Shown here in pieces: positions 42,816 to 52,326 of a DNA stretch of 64,000 bases. A program made the position numbers and the translations under genes. Within the stretch, counting starts at the first letter, position 1, and each line of letters opens with the position of its first letter. The notes beneath the pieces are model-generated. The model was given only the letters and a program-made list of their open reading frames with translations. It was not told where the DNA came from and ran no database searches. The DNA is from Anas platyrhynchos (taxonomy: Eukaryota; Chordata; Aves; Anseriformes; Anatidae). The stretch covers positions 9,421,501-9,485,500 of the forward strand of contig NC_092602.1 in assembly GCF_047663525.1 (NCBI RefSeq). Reading direction: 5' to 3'.

Positions 42816-43420
42816 GTCAGCCTGTGCCCGTTGCCTCTCGTGCCAGTGCCTGTTGCCTCCGGGAAGCGCCTGGCTCCATTTCCTTGGTGCCCCTGCAGGA
42901 GCGGTCCCTCAGCTAAGACACCTGCTGGCCTCTTGCTCTCGGGGCTGACAAACGCCAGCCGTCCCCGTGCGAGCGGCGCTCTGAGTCCTTCGCCATCCTC
43001 GGGGCTCCTGCTAACGCAGCCACGGCCGCTGGGGGCCTCCTTAACCCAAGGCACTTTGCTGGCCCCGGTGTGCTGGGGGTCCTGCCAGGCCCTGGGGCCT
43101 CTTCTGTTGAGCCGCTGCCACCTGCTCAGCCCCTGTGTGCCTGGGCAGGCACCGGCTGTGTTGGGGACAAGCAGCAGCGGCCACGGACATGTAAAGCTGT
43201 GTGAGGGGAAGATGGGGCAATGGGGTGCTGAGGCCGGAGGGGTCTGCACCTCACAGCGGTGCTGTGGGAGCTGTGAGCGCTGCGTAGTACCCATAGTACC
43301 CGTAGTACCCGTAGTACCCGTAGTACCCGCCAGCCCCTGTGTCCCTGCTCTCCCTGGCTGCTTGGTTCCGTGAGTGCAGGGCCCCGTCTGAGGCAAGGGG
43401 CTGCGTGCGAGCGCTTTGCG
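42816..43420. repeat. Class 2 V 5'-flank repeat with minisatellite, copy 7
   Basis: As 8959-9580, minisatellite at about 43284-43329, five units. Confidence 0.75.
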
Positions 43421-43542
43421 CCTGGGTGCTGCCACGTGTCCCCAGCACGAGGCCGGGGACAACCCCCCTGTGCCTGCGGTGGAGGGGCCGGGCGGGGAGG
43501 AGGGGAGCGAGGCGCGGGACATGGCCGAGAGCGTGGGGCCGC

Positions 43543-43586
43543 ATTTGCATGGAGGGGCTGTGCTGCGGGCGGGCGGGGGTTTAAGA
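43543..43586 (+). promoter_or_regulatory. V promoter: octamer and TATA-like box
   Basis: ATTTGCAT at 43543-43550 and TTTAAGA at 43580-43586, upstream of the J-proximal V. Confidence 0.9.
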
Positions 43587-43649
43587 GGGAGTCGGGGTCC
43601 GCGGCACAGCCCCGTCGGCGTGGGGACACGCAGCTGGTGGGATCTCGCC

Positions 43650-44107
43650 ATGGCCTGGGCCCCTCTCCTCCTCGCGGTGCTCGCCCACACCTCAGGTGTC
43701 CTGGACACACTCGCTGCGCCCAGCGGGGCCCTTTGGGCTGCTGCGTGCTGAGGGCTGTGCGTGGGGGGCACGCAATGACCCCGTTTTCTCCCCTCTCTCC
43801 TCTCCCTCTCCAGGTTCCCTGGTCCAGGCAGCGCTGACTCAGCCGGCCTCGAAGTCGGTGAATCCGGGAGACACCGTGCAGATCACCTGCTCTGGGGGTG
43901 GCAGCTACTACGGCTGGTTCCAGCAGAAGACCCCTGGCACTGGCCCTGTCACTGTGATCTATGACAATACCAACAGACCCTCGGGCATCCCTTCACGATT
44001 CTCTGCTTCCACATCTGGCTCCGTGTCCACTTTAACCATCACTGGGGTCCAAGCTGAGGATGAGGCTGTCTATTACTGTGGTGACTACAGTAGTAATTTT
44101 AAATTGA
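43650..44107 (+). CDS. IGLV: IGLV gene 12, J-proximal, apparently functional
   Basis: Leader exon 43650-43695, V exon 43814-44107. FR1 [19 protein letters not shown]1 [11 protein letters not shown]2 DNTNRPS, CDR3 [11 protein letters not shown]3 is [16 protein letters not shown]. All conserved residues, promoter and RSS are intact. It lies 2.6 kb from J with no V between, the position held by the single functional VL1 in chicken, and its CDR1-CDR2 resemble that gene. If this species used only one V like chicken, this would be the first candidate, but 11 others are equally complete. Confidence 0.9.
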
Positions 44108-44146
44108 CACAGTGACACAAAGCAATGGGGAAGTGATACAAAAACC
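44108..44146 (+). other. V 23-spacer RSS
   Basis: CACAGTG, 23-bp spacer, ACAAAAACC. This is the RSS closest to J. Confidence 0.93.
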
Positions 44147-46489
44147 TCCTACCACTACAGGATCAGCTGGCTCCCTGCTGTCCCCTCAGATGGCACAGGT
44201 CCCTGACTCAGCACTGCCCTTGGGGCCCAGTGCTGCAAGTGGTTATGTCTGGTCTCTGTGCCCTGCCCTCCCACATTGCCCCAGGGCTGTGCCCATCCCT
44301 CCGGGACGGGATGGCCCCAGCAGCCCTGTCTCTGCCCCAAACTTCCCCCAGGTACCCCTGTGCTCCCAGGCTGCTCCCCGGGCCCTGATGGCTGCCCCCC
44401 GCCCAGCTACAGCCACCAACCGCAGCCTTCCCTGCGTGCAGCAGTGCCTGCACCTCTTTATCTGTCTGTGCCCCTGCTGAGGTCCTGTGCCAGGACCACC
44501 TCCCCTGGGATGGCATGTCAGGACAGTGCCTGCTGCCCCCCACACAGCCCACTGAGAAGGTGAGACGGACTTGCAAGATGAATTTTGTTGTCCTTCATTG
44601 CTGTCCAGTAAAATGGAACCCATTGACCCGTCAGAAATACTTAGAAACTACTCATCCAATACAGGTGGTTTCAGCTTCAACTAAATGTTTTGTAAATAGT
44701 TTTGATGACTTTTTGTCATTTGCACCAGTGCCTAAGCTTTCACAGAGGCAAAAGAAACCTCTGAAACAGAAAGTATTTCCAACCACAAAGTCCTCGATGT
44801 ATCATTTGTTTTCTAGTGACTCAGGAGATTCACCAGCTATGTCTCTTTCTATAACCACTTGCACAAACCACAGCATTTGAATATTTTTGAGTTCATTTTA
44901 AGTCAGTGTCTTCATTCCAGCTGCTCTGGCAGGGCATCCACATCCCCTGCACGTTTTCTTTTCCTCTATGGAATGATGCCAGCAGCTGGGACAGGGCAGT
45001 GGTGCTCCAGTGGGGTAAAGCTGAGCCCAGTGACCTCCCACCCCACCACAGTAATAGATGGGGTGGGAGGGATGGTGTACAGCCACCAAAGGCAGGCTGG
45101 CCAGGACTGGGGGGGCTGCACTAAAAGTGGCCAACAAGCAATCAATATTTGGGAGGTATCTGAGCGAGGGGTCTGACGCATGACTTCAGCCAAGACCTTG
45201 GCCAATGGTGGCACAGCTGCTGGATATCCCCTGGGAGAGATGGGGAGGATGCACAAATACCGTCCCCACTCCGTGACACGTAGCAAGCAGCTGGGCTTGG
45301 CTGCACACAGGGCTGGGCTCCCGCTTGGGGTGCATCTGCGCAGCCGTGCACTGCTGCGGGTGCTTCCTTGGTGGTGGGACCCAGCTGATCGCCCTCCATA
45401 AGTCGCTCCGTGTTCACCGACGGTCGTTCCCAGCAGAGGGTGAGTGCCCAGGTTCTTCCTGGGCTTTTTTTCATTTGTTTTCAGTTGGTTTTGTTTTTGT
45501 CCTCCAGCTTGTCTATTTGGTTGTGGTAGCATATCAGCAGTCTGTCGAGCCACACTGAAACGTGCTCATGTACCTTTCCCTGATGGGCAGGAAGGTTGCA
45601 CAGGCTGCCTGCTCTGTGCTGCTTGCACAACTCTTTTGGTCCTTTGAAATCTGCAGAGTCCCTGCTGGTCACAGCCTGGGCTGCATTATTTGGGTCTTGT
45701 TCAACTTGTCTGAGTGCAGGAGCTCCTTGGTAAAGATATATTATAAAGATCTGTTTGCTGGGCAGTATGGTTATTTAGAGTTATGAAACAGAGCTCTTTC
45801 TCCTAAAGAAAGCTCCAGGTGTGCACTATGATTTGATGAGGGAATATACAGGGGGCTGAAGTGGAAGGCTTTGGGTCTGAGCACACTGGCTGGTCTGGCT
45901 GGCCAAGGACAGGAGTGCCTTGGCCAGTGGGGTGCTGGTGACTGGGAGTCCTGCCCTGGGCATCATCCAAATAAACACTGGGCCAGTGCTGCCCCTGCAA
46001 ACATGTCTCTGAGTCCTTCCTCCTTGGTCAAATATGACCACGCCACCGCCATGAGCTATGGCCCTGATCAGCTCGGAGCTGAACTGCTCACTGCCATGTC
46101 CTGAGCTCGCTGGGTTGGTGAATGTTTCCTTTTCTTATGTGAGGAGATTCCCCCACACTGCAGCGCTCTGTCCGGGGTCTGTCCCTGTGCTCAGGGGGCC
46201 AGGAGCCCTCCCTGCAGGAATGCTCTGGCAGCAGGGATGCTCTGGCAGAGCCAGGGAGTGGAGCAGGAGCGCTCTTGGGTGCTGGGGCTTGCTCCACGGG
46301 GGCCGGTTCCATCTCCTGCAGCAAACACAGGAGCACTGAGCATGGCTGCTGCAGGACCCTGCTGCAGTGGGGGCAAGGGAGCAGCCCCGGAGGGGACATG
46401 GGGACACATCTCCTGTCCTGGCCCCAAGCAGCACCAGCGGCTGGGCTCCAGCACCACCACGGGGGCAGCGTGACAACAGCTGGGGACAT
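44147..46489. other. V-J interval, no gene recognised
   Basis: The first ~350 bases are ordinary V 3'-flank. The remaining ~2 kb is single copy within this window, with no V, J, C or repeat homology that I can see. Short ORFs lack any recognisable domain. Confidence 0.6.
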
Positions 46490-46640
46490 GAGGAACCTTC
46501 ATTCCATCACTGCCATCCCATCGTGTCCATCCTGTCACCTCCATCCCATTGTGTCCATTGAGGAACCTCCATCCCACCACTTTCCATCCTGCTGCATCCA
46601 TCAGGACACCTCCATCCCACCACCTCCATCCTAACATCTC
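46490..46640. repeat. Degenerate CACCTCCATC repeats upstream of J
   Basis: Loose repeats of CCATCC/CACCTCCATCC units ending ~40 bases before the J RSS. A comparable tract precedes the J-like relic at 49980. Confidence 0.65.
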
Positions 46641-46676
46641 CATGGGACCCAGGACAGCCCCTGCCATGGCGTGGGA

Positions 46677-46704
46677 GGTTTTTGCATGGCCCTGTATCAC
46701 TGTG
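46677..46704 (+). other. J 12-spacer RSS
   Basis: Nonamer GGTTTTTGC (46677-46685), 12-bp spacer, heptamer CACTGTG (46698-46704). It is the partner of the V 23-RSSs under the 12/23 rule. Confidence 0.95.
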
Positions 46705-46742
46705 AGGTGTATTTGGGGCCGGGACCACGTTGACCGTCCTGG
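46705..46742 (+). CDS. IGLJ: IGLJ segment
   Basis: A 38-nt J encoding GVFGAGTTLTVLG, with the FGxG motif that forms the light-chain β-bulge, directly after the 12-RSS heptamer. It ends at a GTAAGT donor (46743) and splices in phase to the C exon (CTG G|GC CAG CCC). The peptide matches the chicken Jλ motif as I know it. No second intact J is visible; a decayed one may lie near 49980. Confidence 0.95.
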
Positions 46743-47129
46743 GTAAGTCGCTGACCTCGCCTCGGTCTTTCATGGCCTGCCATGAAATTGTGACATTTTG
46801 TCGATTTTGGGTGATTTGGGGGTTTTTCTCGGACTTGGCGGTGGGCTGGGGTCTGTCGCCAGCGCAGGGACGGGCTCTCAGCGCGCTGTCGCGGGCTGTG
46901 TCTTGTCCCGGCGGACTCTGGTGTGCACCACGGAGGACTTGGGGTTATTTTGACAATTGAAAGATCTTAAAATTTGGCCAGAAAATGTGCCTGAGTTCTG
47001 TCTCTGCCAGAGACAGAACTTTTCAAAAAATCAGAAAATTTCAGAAAATCAGACTTAGGTTGATAAGAAAGTCAATTTTTGTCTTTGTCAAGAAATCAGT
47101 TTAGTCTTTATTGTTAGACCTTTCCTCTT

Positions 47130-47285
47130 GTCCTAAGGACTTAGTCTTCAGGACTTAGTCCTCAGGACTAAGTACTTAGTCCTTAGGACTTAGGACTAAG
47201 GACTAAGGACTAAGACTTAGGACTAAGGACTTAGTCCTCAGGACTAAGTACTTAGACTAAGAGGACTTAGACTAAGTCCTGAAGT
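47130..47285. repeat. Cluster of CTTAGTCC/GGACTAAG inverted repeats
   Basis: About 150 bases in the J-C intron consist almost only of direct and inverted CTTAGTCC, TCCTTAGGA and GGACTAAG motifs. CTTAGTCCTCAGGACTAAG occurs at 47154-47172 and 47230-47248, each an 8-bp stem with a 3-base loop, and CTAAGTACTTAG is a perfect 12-bp palindrome. Confidence 0.85.
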
Positions 47286-47934
47286 TCTTTGTCCCCGGTC
47301 CCTTCTTGCCGGGGACCTTGAAGTGGCCCCGGTGCTGTTGGTGAGTCCGGGTGACACTGAAATGACTTGTCCTTGGAAGCTGAAATTCAATTTTTCAGAG
47401 GTATTGAGCGTGCTGTTCAGGTAAGTGCTGTCAAAAAAATTGTTATTTTGCTAAAAAGCAGACAGGAATAACTTTATTGCTTCTGTGTTTGTAATTTTTA
47501 GAAGAAATTTGCCAAAAAAAAAAAAAATCTGACACAAATCACTCAGCATAAGTCCAAGAAAAGTGTAGTTTACCAGTTTCATCAGCAGAAAAAAAAATTA
47601 ATTGGAGGTTTCTCGTGTAGATAAAGATATACATTTAGATATAGATACAGATGAGATGTGGCTATTGTACATTTCATGAGATAGCCATCTCAGAAAGTAC
47701 AAATATCCTTTACCAGCCTTTTCCATGGTGATTTTTAATTGTACTTATTTCTGAAATGAGTCTGAACATTCCTTAAAGCGGAGCTGGCCAGAAAATTGGC
47801 TGCTTCGTCTTTAAAATTTTAATTAAAATTAAAAAAATAGCCACACAACAGGAAAGAAATGGCATTATGGCAACTAACCAGAGTTCTAAAACCGAATCAG
47901 ATTCAACAAAATATACATGGTTGAAATTGTGTTT

Positions 47935-48365
47935 GTGTGTATATATATATGTATAAACATACATATATTTATAAACACATATATGTATATATAAATATAT
48001 GTGTGTATATATATGTATATACATATATATATGTGTATACATATATATGTATATATACATATATATGTGAATATATATACACACATATATATAAAAGATA
48101 ATGCTTATATACATAAATATATATATAATATACATTTATCATAATCATGTACATAATATATAATACGTGTATATGTATATATGATGTATATTGAATAATT
48201 AATATATATTATATTAATATATAGTTATATATTTATATATTGATATATCTATATATGTACTATATGTGTGTATCTATGGATAATATATCTTTAATGTGTT
48301 TTATCTGAACACAGATCTATAATATATGTCTGTATATATATACACATAGAGTGTATATATGTAAC
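47935..48365. repeat. AT-rich (TATA/TATG) microsatellite
   Basis: About 430 bases of ATAT, TATGTATA and related repeats in the J-C intron. ORFs through it are low complexity (Tyr/Ile/His) and are not genes. Confidence 0.9.
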
Positions 48366-48408
48366 ACGAGGGTTTATGGGTGTGTGTGTGTTTTACACAT
48401 ACAGCCTT

Positions 48409-48435
48409 ACACACACGCACACACGCACACACGCA
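48409..48435. repeat. (CACACACG)n microsatellite
   Basis: A short CA/CG-rich repeat about 100 bases upstream of the C exon acceptor. Confidence 0.8.
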
Positions 48436-48537
48436 GGTGGATGTGTGTGCCCTGTCTCTGCCTCCACTGGGGCTGTCAGTGACGCGCGGCAGGGCTGCTG
48501 TGGCGGGGTCTCACGGCCTTCTCCCCCTCTCTTGCAG

Positions 48538-48857
48538 GCCAGCCCAAGGTGTCTCCCACTGTCCACGTCTTCCCGCCATCCGATGAGGAGATCAGCTCAC
48601 AGAACAAGGCCACCCTGGTGTGCCTGATGAGCGACTTCTACCCCAGCCCGGTGACGGTGACCTGGAAAGTCAACGGTTCCACCCGCAGCAGTGGCGTGGA
48701 GACCTCTGCGTCCCAGAGGCAGAGCAACAGCAAGTACATGGCCAGCAGCTACCTGACGCTGAGTGCTTCAGAGTGGAAGGGCGCCAACTCCGTCGTCTGC
48801 CAGGTCACGCACGACGGCACTCCCATCGAGAAGACCCTGAACAAATCCGAGTGCTAG
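48538..48857 (+). CDS. IGLC: IGLC constant exon
   Basis: Single Cλ exon after a CTCTCTTGCAG acceptor. It encodes QPKVSPTVHVFPPSDEE... to NKSEC and a TAG stop, 106 residues counting the Gly split with J. The C1-set Ig domain has both intradomain cysteines (in TLVCL and VVCQV), the core Trp (VTW), the FYPSPVTV strand, and the C-terminal Cys (SEC) for the disulfide to the heavy chain. Bird-like motifs are YMASSYL and VTHDGT. Only one C is seen. It is spliced to any V-J join and assembles with heavy chain as IgM, IgY or IgA in B cells. Confidence 0.97.
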
Positions 48858-49029
48858 TAAGCCCGACGGGGCACAGCCATGAAGACAGTGGCTCCTCACT
48901 CTTCCCATCCCTCTTGGCCACTGCTGGTGACAGCAGCCCCCCCTCCTCACCCGGATGTCCCTCTTCATGCCCCCGCCACCCCCCCATGCCTGTCCCCTGC
49001 TCCTGTCCCCCTCCGCCGGGTGTCACACG

Positions 49030-49035
49030 AATAAA
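49030..49035 (+). terminator. Poly(A) signal of IGLC
   Basis: AATAAA 173 bases after the C stop codon. Confidence 0.85.
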
Positions 49036-49674
49036 CACCAACACTGAACTAGCGCTGGCTCTGCATCCGTGTCTCTGTGTCCTTGTGCGCGCCAACCGCC
49101 CCGTGCGGAGCGGGGTCAGCCCTGGTGTGGGGGAGGGTTGGGGGGGAAGGCACACACTGGGAGTGCTGGGAGTGCTTGGGGTTCCTGGCTGAGCACTGGG
49201 AACACTGATGCACCCCCCTGGCACCTCCTACACCAAAGGCAGGGCACTCTGAGGCAGTTTGGGGCAGTCTAAGCACCGTGCTGGCACTGAGCGCTTGGCC
49301 ATGGCCTTGTCCCTCACTCACTGGCGTCTGGGTGCCGGGTCCCTCACAGGGACTTGCTGCCCTTGCTGCGTGTGCTGGGGACATGGCCAGTGCTGGCTCC
49401 GTCCCTGTGTGCTCAGTCACCCCGGTGTCCCGTGGGTGGAGATGCCGGAGTGGCCGCTCACACGTTACGCTGTCCCCGTGCCTCATGCCTGCAGCAGCCT
49501 GGTCCCCACACCATGTGCCCCTGTGTGTGTCCCATCCCCATAACGGCCTCAGGGAGGTTTTCCTGTGGCCCCCACAGGGCAGCTCTGGGCAGACATCCTT
49601 GCAGCCAGCAAGCAGAAAGATCTGTGTGGCTGTCGGCCCTGCGTGCTCCCACCAAGTCTGTCTTGATTGCCTCA

Positions 49675-49935
49675 ATGTCTCCATCCATCCAGCCCACCCC
49701 AGCACATCTGCCCATCCACCCCATTTACACCACCATCTCCACCCCATTTACACTCCATCTCCAGTCCATGCAAACACCTCCATCTATCACGTCCACCACA
49801 ACACCTCCACACATTCATCCGTTCATCCCTCTAGCCCATCTACACCAACACCTCCCTCTACTCACCCACCCACACCAACACCTCCATCTGTCCCACCACC
49901 CTGCCCTCCGCCCACCCCATGTCTCCATCCAGCTG
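49675..49935. repeat. Degenerate CCATC/CACCAACACCTCC repeats
   Basis: Loose repeats similar to those at 46490-46640, again immediately upstream of a J-like sequence, supporting an old duplication. Confidence 0.65.
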
Positions 49936-49979
49936 GTGGTGGGTGCAGGAGCAGGGGCCGGCCACGCTCTCAGGACAGA

Positions 49980-50040
49980 GATTTTTGTATGGCCTTAAAC
50001 CGATGCTGGAGGAGGGACACAGACACCTGCACTTGGTGCA
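49980..50040 (+). pseudogene. Candidate J-lambda relic
   Basis: GATTTTTGT (49980-49988) then a 12-base ATGGCCTTAAAC, aligning with the J nonamer and spacer (GGTTTTTGC, ATGGCCCTGTAT). The heptamer position reads CGATGCT and the J coding part is unrecognisable. Homology resumes downstream: TTGTGACATTT, GTGATGTGGGGG and GGGGCTGGGGTCT match the sequence after the real J in the same order. No matching C exon could be found. Confidence 0.55.
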
Positions 50041-50250
50041 GCACTGAAGCCATGTCTGGCTGTTTTCTTCACTGTGGAGTTGTGACATTTCAGTGATGTG
50101 GGGGAACTTTTCTCCAGTTTGGGAAGGGGCTGGGGTCTCCCAGCCCCATTGATGTGCACTCAATGGCACTGAGGACAGTGTTCGATGGATGGGATTGGGC
50201 TGAATTTCATTTTCTTCCTCCAGCAATTGAGTTTTGTCAGTGGAAGGTGA

Positions 50251-52060
50251 AATCCTGCTTTGTGCCCCGTGCCTCTTTGTTGGGATTTCCCCAGGGACCA
50301 GCAGTTCTCCCCCAGCATGTGCCGGACTTGTGGCCTGCAGTCACCGTGTCCCTGAGCTGAGAGCTGGGACCCGCCGAGGGGGTGCAGAGCTCCTACGTGA
50401 GGATTTCTCAGGAGATTAAGCCAAAACTACAGTACAAATACCCTGCCAAATACAAACTCTTACAAGATCCGAGGGGGAAATGCTTCTGCCCACTGCCCTG
50501 CTCCTTGCCTGGCCAAACCTCCAAGGGGTCAGTGCCTGCTGGAGCAGCAACCCCAGACGTGCCAGGAAAGGAAGGGCCTCAGACAGCCCCTCCGTGGCAC
50601 CGGGGCTCTCTTGGGCAGCAGCTCCCGGCCACGCAGGTCCCTGCCAGCCCCATGTCCCTGCCCAAATCACTGCCCCCATGGTCACAAAGCCAAGCCCCAG
50701 GGGCAAACTGCTGCAGGCTGCCCTGCTGCAGTGGCACAAGTGCCAAGATGGGCTGAGGGAGGGTGGCTTTTCTTTTCCTTCCCCTCTCGGGAAGCTGGAG
50801 GCTCAGCGCTCCTGACAGATCTGGCAAATGGTGCCCTGAGGCTCTGGCTGGAAAATACCGTGCAGGGGCTCCCAGCTGTGAGCTGGGCTCTGGCTTCGGA
50901 ATTCAGACTTTGGAGGGGGGAACTCACTAATTATTGATTAAAAGATTTTGCTAAACCATTTCCGTAAGCATCAGCCCACTGAGGAAAGCGTGCTGAATTA
51001 TACATCACAGCGCCGTGCTGCCCTGCCTCCCGCAACAGGGCCGCTTTGCACCCAAAACAGGGCCTTGGCATGGGGTGAGGCAGTGCCACCCGTGGGGGCA
51101 CGGCAGCGCCCTGGCTGACCCCCCCACGTTGACCCCCCTGCTGTGGTGGGACTTGCTAACGAGCAAACGTGCTGATGGAAAACAACCCCGGGGCTCCGCG
51201 CCCAGCTGCAGCTCTCGCTCTCGATCTGCGGTGTCCTTTGGTGAAATTTTAAACAGTCGCCTTTTTTTTCTTTTTCTTTTTTTTCCCCAGCTTGCCATTA
51301 ATTTCAAATCGAGGGGGACCTAATTTAGTAAATGACATGCTTCAGGAAGGCTTTAATTAGCTGCAGACGGAGGCAGCTGGTGCTCCCACGGGGTCCGGAT
51401 CGCACAGGGGGCTGCGCGCCCAGGCTGGGGGTCGTGGTGCTGGCTCAGCGAGGGCTGTGGGTGGGGGGGCTGATAAATGGGGGTAGTTTCTCTCTACCAA
51501 AAGGCCAAATCCCCTCCACATCTGTGCCCCCAACCAGCCGGGGCGTGCTCTCATTTCCCACCCATCACCCCAAATCTCACTGCCGGTGAGCCTGGGCATC
51601 CCCGCCAGCTCGTGGGAGCTCGGCGGGTCGGGGCGACGTGGCAGCAGCTCCTGCCATGCAGCAGCAGCGGGGCTGGGGCACAGCAGGGCGGGGGCGTCCC
51701 CGGCCCTGTCGGCAGCTGTGAGCCACGCAAATAGCCGAGTTTCCTGGAGGCAACAGGGCTGAAACTCGAAAGCAAGAGCCGGGCGCTCAGAATAGCCTCA
51801 GCTGGCCGGTGGGAGCAGGCAGAGGGGCAGCTCGGCTTGGGGTACAGGGTGAGTGTGAGGCCCTGGGGGCTGCCCGGCCCTCCCAGCTTTTCCAGGAAGG
51901 TGTGGGGCAGCATCTCCAGCTGCGGGGGGTCTCCAGCTGCGGGGACGCACAGTGCTGAGAGCCCCTGGCCCCACCAGCCCCACTGTGCAGCTGTGTGGGG
52001 TCGGGGCGTCCCCGAGCTAAATTTACTCCCCAGTCTCCAATCAAAACTTGCGCTGGGGGG
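50251..52060. other. Intergenic, no gene recognised
   Basis: Mixed sequence with short compositional ORFs. An AT-rich patch 50920-51005, and 51290-51365 with TTTAATTAGCTGCAG, could be regulatory, but nothing specific supports it. Confidence 0.5.
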
Positions 52061-52079
52061 CCCGAGCTGGCAGAAAAAA

Positions 52080-52089
52080 GGAACTGAAA
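52080..52089 (+). promoter_or_regulatory. Ets/IRF composite (λB-like) site
   Basis: GGAACTGAAA within AAAAAAGGAACTGAAACGG fits the PU.1-IRF4 composite GGAANNGAAA and the λB element of mammalian lambda enhancers. It lies 3.2 kb downstream of C. Function is inference. Confidence 0.5.
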
Positions 52090-52261
52090 CGGTCTCCAGC
52101 AAGCGCTGACGTGTGAAGCAGAGCGAGCGCCGCGCCAAGCGAGCGCCGTGCCGCGCGCCTCGGGCTGGGCCGAGCTGGCCTGGGCTGGGTCGAGCTTGGC
52201 TTCTGCTTGGGGATGGCAGCACCATGCCAGGGTGGGTGCCCAGCCTGGGCGACCCAGCAGA

Positions 52262-52326
52262 TGCACACACACACGTGCACACACAAACACGCACACACAC
52301 ACATGCACACACACACACACGCACAC
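52262..52326. repeat. (CA)n microsatellite
   Basis: Imperfect ACACACGC/ACACAT repeats. They produce spurious ORFs on both strands. Confidence 0.9.

Noticed and set aside
44578-44880. ORF of 121 codons between the last V and J
   Set aside because: No domain, start context or splice pattern that I recognise, and nothing in the flanks to suggest a gene.
47773-48135. 120-codon - strand ORF rich in Tyr, Ile and His
   Set aside because: It is low-complexity translation of the AT microsatellite in the J-C intron.
50250-50380. Possible decayed Cλ exon after the J-like relic (CTTGTGGCCTGCAGTCACCGTG)
   Set aside because: The resemblance to the Cλ strand is limited to a few bases and does not extend. 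It needs a translated alignment to decide.
50769-50778. TTTCTTTTCC, a reverse match to the Ets/IRF composite
   Set aside because: It sits in a long polypyrimidine stretch where such matches arise by chance, and no octamer or E-box is close by.
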